This document shows positions 12,815 to 16,593 of a DNA stretch of 16,593 bases, piece by piece. Origin of the DNA: RGIG1752 sp045650425 (GTDB lineage Bacteria > Bacillota_I > Bacilli_A > RF39 > UBA660); the NCBI GenBank assembly GCA_045650425.1, contig JAZRRD010000121.1:1-16593 (forward strand), read 5' to 3'. Within the stretch, counting starts at the first letter, position 1, and every line of letters begins with the position of its first letter. Made by a program: the position numbers and the translations under genes. The notes under the pieces were generated by a model. The model had not been told where the DNA came from. It worked only from the letters and a program-made list of their open reading frames with translations, and ran no database searches.

Positions 12815-14887
12815 ATGGCAAGAGACGTTAGTTTAGATAAAATTCGTAATATCGGTATCATGGCACACATTGATGCTGGTAAAACAACAACTACAGAAAG
12901 AATTTTATTCCATACAGGAATTACTCATAAACTTGGAGAAACTCATGATGGTGAGTCTCAAATGGACTGGATGGAACAAGAAAAAGAACGTGGAATTACA
13001 ATCACAAGTGCTGCAACAACTGCACATTGGAAAGGTCATAGATTAAATATCATTGATACTCCAGGTCACGTAGACTTTACAATCGAAGTTCAAAGAAGTT
13101 TAAGAGTTTTAGATGGTGCTGTTGCATTAATCGATGCTCAAGCTGGTGTTGAACCTCAAACAGAGACAGTTTGGAGACAAGCTAATGAATATAAAGTTCC
13201 AAGAATGATTTGTGCTAACAAAATGGGTAAACTAGGAGCTGATTTCTACTACAGTTTAACTACAATTGCTGATAGATTAGGAGCTAAAGCGGCACCTATT
13301 GAATTACCTATTGGAGCAGAAAGTGAATTCTGTGGAGTAGTTAACTTGGTTACTATGAAAGCTTATAAGTTTGATGGTAGCGAAATGGAAAATGCAATCG
13401 AAATTGAAATTCCAGAAGATATGAAGGATAAGGCAGCTGAATATAGAACTAAACTTATTGAAGAAGTTGCTGATTTTGATGAAGAATTAATGATGAAATA
13501 CTTAGATGGTGAAGAAATTGGAGAAGCTGAGCTTAAAAAAGCGATCAGAACTGCTACATTATCTGTACAATTCTTCCCAGTATTATGTGCTGATGCTTTA
13601 AGTAATCAAGGTATTAAACCATTACTTGATGCTGTAATTGATTATTTACCATCACCACTTGATGTTGAAGCTATCGAATGTACTGATGCAAATGGAAACG
13701 ACGTATTACGTCACCCAAGTGATAAAGAACCATTTACTGCTTTAGCATTTAAAATTATGACAGATCCATATGTAGGAAGATTATCTTTCTTCAGAGTATA
13801 TTCTGGTGTACTAACAAGTGGGTCTTATGTACTTAACTCAACAAAAGGTACAAAAGAAAGAATTGGACGTATTTTACAAATGCATGCTAACCAAAGAAAA
13901 GAAATTACTGAGGTTTATGCTGGTGAAATAGCTGCGGCTGTAGGTCTTAAAAATACTACAACAGCTGATACATTATGTGATGAAAAAAATTCATGTATCA
14001 TGAAAGGTATGGAATTCCCAGAACCAGTTATCGATATTGCTATTGAACCAAAGAGTAAAAATGACCAAGATAAAATGGCTTTAGCTATTCAAAAATTAGT
14101 TGAAGAAGACCCAACTCTTAGAGTTAAAACTGATCATGAAACCGGTCAAACAGTTTTATCAGGAATGGGAGAACTTCACTTAGATGTAATCATCGACAGA
14201 ATGAGAAGAGAATTTAATGTTGACTGTAACAGTGGGAAACCACAAGTTGCTTATCGTGAAACTTTGACTCAAGCTGCTGAATGTGAAGGAAAATATATTA
14301 AACAATCAGGTGGACGTGGACAATATGGACATGTTTGGGTTAAATTTGAACCAAATCCTGAAAAAGGTTATGAATTCGTTGATCAAATCGTTGGTGGAGT
14401 TGTTCCTCGTGAATATATTCCAGTAACTGACAAAGGATTACAAGAAGCTATGGCTGGTGGTATCTTAGCAGGATATCCTATGGTTGATGTTAAAGCCACA
14501 TTATTTGATGGATCATACCATGATGTAGACTCATCTGAAATGGCATTTAAGATTGCTGCTTCAATGGCTTTAAAAGAAGCTAAAAACAAATGTAAACCTG
14601 TACTTCTAGAACCAATCATGAAAGTTGATGTAGTAGTTCCAGATGAATATATGGGTAATGTTATGGGAGATTTAACTAGTAGACGTGGACGTCCATTAGG
14701 ACAAGAAAGTCGTGGTAACGCACTTCAAATTTCTGCAATGGTTCCATTAGCTGAAATGTTTGGATATGCTACTACATTACGTTCAAACTCTCAAGGACGT
14801 GGTACATTTACAATGGTATTAGATCATTATGAAGAAGTACCAAAATCAATCGCTGAAGAAATCATAAAGAAAAACAGCGCTAACTAA
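12815..14887 (+). CDS. fusA: Elongation factor G, with unusual G4 and G5 motifs
   Basis: 690 aa, full length. EF-G catalyses GTP-driven translocation and helps split ribosomes with RRF. G1 AHIDAGKTTTTER (18-30), G2 RGITITSA, G3 DTPGHVDFT (81-89) and domains II-V are canonical, including GQESRGNALQ, PLAEMFGYATTLRS and a normal C-terminus. Two guanine-contacting motifs differ. G4 reads N135-K-M-G138 where the family has NKMD, and G5 reads C258-A-D260-A where the family has CGSA. The context around both (ANKMGKLGADFYYS, ALSNQGIKPLLDAVIDYLPSP) shows that the alignment is sound. Asp lost from G4 and Asp gained at G5 may compensate each other. Position in the str operon and the lack of another fusA in this window make it the likely housekeeping copy. 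The ribosome binding site is weak (TAGGT), so coupling with rpsG is likely. Confidence 0.96.
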   Translation: MARDVSLDKIRNIGIMAHIDAGKTTTTERILFHTGITHKLGETHDGESQMDWMEQEKERGITITSAATTAHWKGHRLNIIDTPGHVDFTIEVQRSLRVLDGAVALIDAQAGVEPQTETVWRQANEYKVPRMICANKMGKLGADFYYSLTTIADRLGAKAAPIELPIGAESEFCGVVNLVTMKAYKFDGSEMENAIEIEIPEDMKDKAAEYRTKLIEEVADFDEELMMKYLDGEEIGEAELKKAIRTATLSVQFFPVLCADALSNQGIKPLLDAVIDYLPSPLDVEAIECTDANGNDVLRHPSDKEPFTALAFKIMTDPYVGRLSFFRVYSGVLTSGSYVLNSTKGTKERIGRILQMHANQRKEITEVYAGEIAAAVGLKNTTTADTLCDEKNSCIMKGMEFPEPVIDIAIEPKSKNDQDKMALAIQKLVEEDPTLRVKTDHETGQTVLSGMGELHLDVIIDRMRREFNVDCNSGKPQVAYRETLTQAAECEGKYIKQSGGRGQYGHVWVKFEPNPEKGYEFVDQIVGGVVPREYIPVTDKGLQEAMAGGILAGYPMVDVKATLFDGSYHDVDSSEMAFKIAASMALKEAKNKCKPVLLEPIMKVDVVVPDEYMGNVMGDLTSRRGRPLGQESRGNALQISAMVPLAEMFGYATTLRSNSQGRGTFTMVLDHYEEVPKSIAEEIIKKNSAN

Positions 14888-14895
14888 AAATAATA

Positions 14896-14912
14896 CTTGA
14901 AAATTATTCAAG
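14896..14912 (+). other. Hairpin between fusA and tuf
   Basis: CTTGAA (14896-14901), loop AATTA, TTCAAG (14907-14912), with no T tract. It overlaps the -35 of the tuf promoter. It could protect or process the mRNA; it is not a terminator. Confidence 0.4.
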
Positions 14913-14925
14913 CATTAGATAAAAT
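14898..14925 (+). promoter_or_regulatory. Internal promoter for tuf
   Basis: TTGAAA (14898-14903), a 16-base spacer and TAAAAT (14920-14925), each 5 of 6 to consensus. It would let EF-Tu be made in excess over the upstream genes, as its high cellular need requires. Confidence 0.55.
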
Positions 14926-14954
14926 AAAAGAGATATAGGAAAGGAGAAAATAAA

Positions 14955-16121
14955 ATGGCAAGAGAAAAATTTGATCGTTCTAAAGAACACGTTAATATAG
15001 GTACTATTGGACATGTTGACCATGGTAAAACTACATTAACAGCTGCTATTACAAAATATTTTGGAAACTTTGTTGATTATGCTGATATCGATAAAGCTCC
15101 TGAAGAAAGGGAAAGAGGTATTACAATTAATACTGCTCACGTTGAGTATGAAACTGAAAAACGTCATTATGCTCACGTAGACTGCCCAGGACATGCTGAC
15201 TATGTTAAAAACATGATCCGTGGTGCTGCTCAAATGGATGGTGCTATTCTTGTAGTTTCTGCTGCAGATGGTCCTATGCCTCAAACTAGAGAACATATTC
15301 TATTATCTAGACAAGTAGGAGTTCCTAAGATTGTTGTATTCATGAACAAATGTGACCAAGTTGATGATCCAGAATTATTAGACTTAGTTGAAATGGAAAT
15401 CAGAGAATTATTAGGAGAATATAACTTCGATACTGAATGTCCAATCGTTCGTGGTAGTGCATTAAAAGCTCTTGAAGGTGATGAAGCTAATGCTCAAGCT
15501 ATTCGTGATTTAATGGCTGCTGTTGATGGATACATTGATGCTCCAGTTCGTGATACAGAAAAACCATTCTTAATGAGTATTGAAGACGTATTCACTATTT
15601 CAGGACGTGGAACAGTTGTTACTGGACGTGTTGAAAGAGGAGTATTAAGTATTAATGACGAAGTTGAAATCGTTGGATTAAAAGATACTAGAAAAACAGT
15701 TGTTACTGGAATTGAAATGTTTAGAAAATCACTTGACTTTGCTCAAGCTGGTGACAATGCTGGTGCATTACTTCGTGGAATTTCAAGAGATGAAGTTGAA
15801 CGTGGACAAGTTTTAGCTAAACCTGGAAGTGTTACACCTCATAAGAAATTTAAAGCTAGTGTTTATGTATTGTCAAAAGAAGAAGGCGGACGTCATACTC
15901 CATTCTTCTCAAATTACAGACCTCAATTCTACTTTAGAACTACTGACGTTACTGGTGTAATTGAATTACCACAAGGAACTGACATGGTTATGCCTGGTGA
16001 TAATATCGATATGACTGTAGAATTAATTTCTAGCGTAGCACTTGAAAACGGAACTAAATTCTCTATTCGTGAGGGTGGACGTACTGTTGGTGCTGGTGTA
16101 GTATCTGAAATTATTGAATAA
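14955..16121 (+). CDS. tuf: Elongation factor Tu
   Basis: 388 aa. It delivers aminoacyl-tRNA to the ribosome as a GTP complex. G1 GHVDHGKT (19-26), G2 RGITINTAH, G3 DCPGHAD with the catalytic His80, G4 NKCD (131-134) and G5 GSAL are all canonical. Domains II and III carry GRGTVVTGRVERG, the RHTPFFSNYRPQFYFRTTDVTG region (NYRPQFYFR core) and REGGRTVGAGVVSEI. It is about 6 residues shorter than the common 394-395. AAAGGAG precedes ATG 14955. Last gene of the str operon, with its own likely promoter in the 67-base gap after fusA. The highly regular codons suggest strong expression. Confidence 0.98.
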   Translation: MAREKFDRSKEHVNIGTIGHVDHGKTTLTAAITKYFGNFVDYADIDKAPEERERGITINTAHVEYETEKRHYAHVDCPGHADYVKNMIRGAAQMDGAILVVSAADGPMPQTREHILLSRQVGVPKIVVFMNKCDQVDDPELLDLVEMEIRELLGEYNFDTECPIVRGSALKALEGDEANAQAIRDLMAAVDGYIDAPVRDTEKPFLMSIEDVFTISGRGTVVTGRVERGVLSINDEVEIVGLKDTRKTVVTGIEMFRKSLDFAQAGDNAGALLRGISRDEVERGQVLAKPGSVTPHKKFKASVYVLSKEEGGRHTPFFSNYRPQFYFRTTDVTGVIELPQGTDMVMPGDNIDMTVELISSVALENGTKFSIREGGRTVGAGVVSEIIE

Positions 16122-16127
16122 TAAAAA

Positions 16128-16149
16128 TTAAGCCTTTATGGCTTTTTTT
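16128..16149 (+). terminator. Terminator of the str operon
   Basis: AAGCC, loop TTTAT, GGCTT (16130-16144), then a T run. The stem is short but GC-clamped and sits 8 bases after the tuf stop. Confidence 0.8.
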
Positions 16150-16150
16150 A

Positions 16151-16179
16151 TTGTTCGTTTTTTTTATATATTGTAAAAT
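16151..16179 (+). promoter_or_regulatory. Promoter of the 83-aa membrane gene
   Basis: TTGTTC (16151-16156), a 17-base spacer and TAAAAT (16174-16179), directly after the tuf terminator. Confidence 0.55.
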
Positions 16180-16201
16180 AAAGATAGAAGGGAGTAGAGA
16201 T

Positions 16202-16453
16202 ATGTATATTACAGAACCAGTTACTGGTAATTTTACCTGGTTTACAATTACTATGATATTATCGGTTATAGGTGGAATTTTAATTTATATTTTCTTTTTA
16301 TCGTCTAAAAAAGAAATAAAGTTGTCTTTACCATTAAAATGGTTAAAAGAATTTCTTAATTTTGATAAATTTATAATTGAAGTTATATTAAAAATTGGAT
16401 ATTTAATTTCGACTTTGTTTATTATTTTGTTTCGTAAAAACGTGATAAAGTAA
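16202..16453 (+). CDS. Small two-helix membrane protein, unknown function
   Basis: 83 aa. Start at ATG 16202, with AAGGGAG (16188-16194) 7 bases upstream. A reading from 16151 would run through the promoter and ribosome binding site. Residues ~12-33 form one membrane helix (FTITMILSVIGGILIYIFFL) and ~57-77 a second (FIIEVILKIGYLISTLFIILF). Between them is a basic amphipathic stretch (SSKKEIKLSLPLKWLKEFLNFDK), which should lie on the cytoplasmic side. The ends would then be outside for the N-terminus (MYITEPVTGNF) and outside for the C-terminus (RKNVIK), although the basic C-terminus argues against that. No family recognised. It stands alone behind its own promoter. Confidence 0.6.
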   Translation: MYITEPVTGNFTWFTITMILSVIGGILIYIFFLSSKKEIKLSLPLKWLKEFLNFDKFIIEVILKIGYLISTLFIILFRKNVIK

Positions 16454-16462
16454 AGTGTAGTT

Positions 16463-16480
16463 GTCAAATTTTGACTTTTT
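16463..16480 (+). terminator. Possible terminator of the 83-aa gene
   Basis: GTCAA, loop ATT, TTGAC (a 13-base near-palindrome, GTCAAATTTTGAC) followed by TTTTT, 9 bases after the stop codon. The stem is short. Confidence 0.5.
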
Positions 16481-16593
16481 AACCGCAAATTCCAAAAACA
16501 ATATTTATAGCGCCGCCGATAATTTCGGCGGCGTTTTCTATTATATCACCTATTTCTTTCGGTGATACCATTAACCCGTCGCTGCTATATGAT
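16479..16593 (-). CDS. Possible 3' end of a minus-strand gene, cut by the window edge
   Basis: Reading leftward from the edge, one frame stays open for 37 codons to TAA at 16481-16479. The C-terminal sequence runs SSDGLMVSPKEIGD, IIENAAEIIGGA, INIVFGICG: a helix-like acidic part, then a small-residue hydrophobic tail. The ORF is open only as far as can be seen and has no visible start. Codons are unlike the rest of the window (GCC GCC, GGC GGC, CCG, GGG), so this would be a gene of different composition. The opposing reading is that the GC-rich inverted repeat inside it is a plus-strand terminator and the open frame is chance. Confidence 0.4.
   Translation of the reverse strand, partial: SYSSDGLMVSPKEIGDIIENAAEIIGGAINIVFGICG
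16511..16537. repeat. GC-rich perfect inverted repeat, possible terminator
   Basis: CGCCGCCGA (16511-16519), loop TAATT, TCGGCGGCG (16525-16533), then TTTTCTATT on the plus strand. A 9-bp stem with seven GC pairs is the most stable hairpin in the window. It could terminate plus-strand transcription, but it also fits within an open minus-strand frame. Confidence 0.55.

Noticed and set aside
14896..14912. Terminator between fusA and tuf
   Set aside because: The hairpin has only six base pairs and no following T tract, and it overlaps a good promoter.
1..16593. CRISPR array, tRNA, rRNA, insertion sequence, integrase or attachment site
   Set aside because: I saw no spaced direct repeats, cloverleaf sequences, rRNA stretches, transposase or recombinase motifs, or flanking duplications by eye.

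Overview
The window looks like chromosome from a low-GC Bacillota/Mycoplasmatota-type bacterium, probably an uncultured gut lineage near the Erysipelotrichia/RF39 group (inference). The evidence is very AT-rich sequence, A/T-ending codons, strong Shine-Dalgarno sequences, extended -10 promoters (TGn before the -10 box) and Bacilli-like ribosomal proteins. TGG encodes Trp and TGA is used as a stop (gene ending at 10599), so this is the standard bacterial code, not the Mycoplasma code.

Layout. (1) 1-2625: a secreted or membrane thioredoxin-like protein with a CPHC site, then a 551-aa protein of unknown function coupled to an 80-aa two-helix membrane protein. (2) 2626-4519: typA/bipA as a single gene, ending in a perfect 16-bp bidirectional terminator. 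(3) 4521-7348, minus strand: two tandem paralogous surface proteins. Each has a cytoplasmic N-terminus MVKFGKKFFFNA, one membrane helix, an Ig-like domain, an InlB/Flg_new-type repeat, a Gly/Ser linker and a Cys-containing C-terminal domain. The downstream copy has an in-frame TAA at codon 49. (4) 7388-9922, plus strand: rplK-rplA-rplJ-rplL with a structured leader before rplK and a recognisable L10 leader before rplJ. (5) 9924-11750: four small genes of unknown function: a 207-aa soluble protein, a 92-aa membrane-anchored Cys-rich protein and two overlapping type IV pilin-like proteins. They sit where rpoB-rpoC commonly lies in Bacillota. (6) 11783-16149: str operon rpsL-rpsG-fusA-tuf with a consensus promoter, a hairpin leader and an internal tuf promoter. 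(7) 16151-16593: an 83-aa membrane protein, then a possible partial minus-strand gene of much higher GC at the right edge.

How the genes fit together. Most of the window is translation machinery: the 50S stalk proteins L11, L1, L10 and L7/L12; the 30S proteins S12 and S7; and the GTPases EF-G, EF-Tu and TypA, which act at the stalk base and GTPase centre. Around these core operons are envelope genes whose predicted extracellular parts share paired cysteines, next to a candidate extracytoplasmic thiol oxidoreductase.

Most notable observations: the in-frame stop in a surface-protein gene; an EF-G in which the G4 motif reads NKMG instead of NKxD while the G5 serine has become Asp, a possible compensating swap; S12 with Ile in place of the near-universal Pro of the KDLPG loop; L11 with an acidic tail of about 54 residues; and the separation of rpoBC from its usual position.
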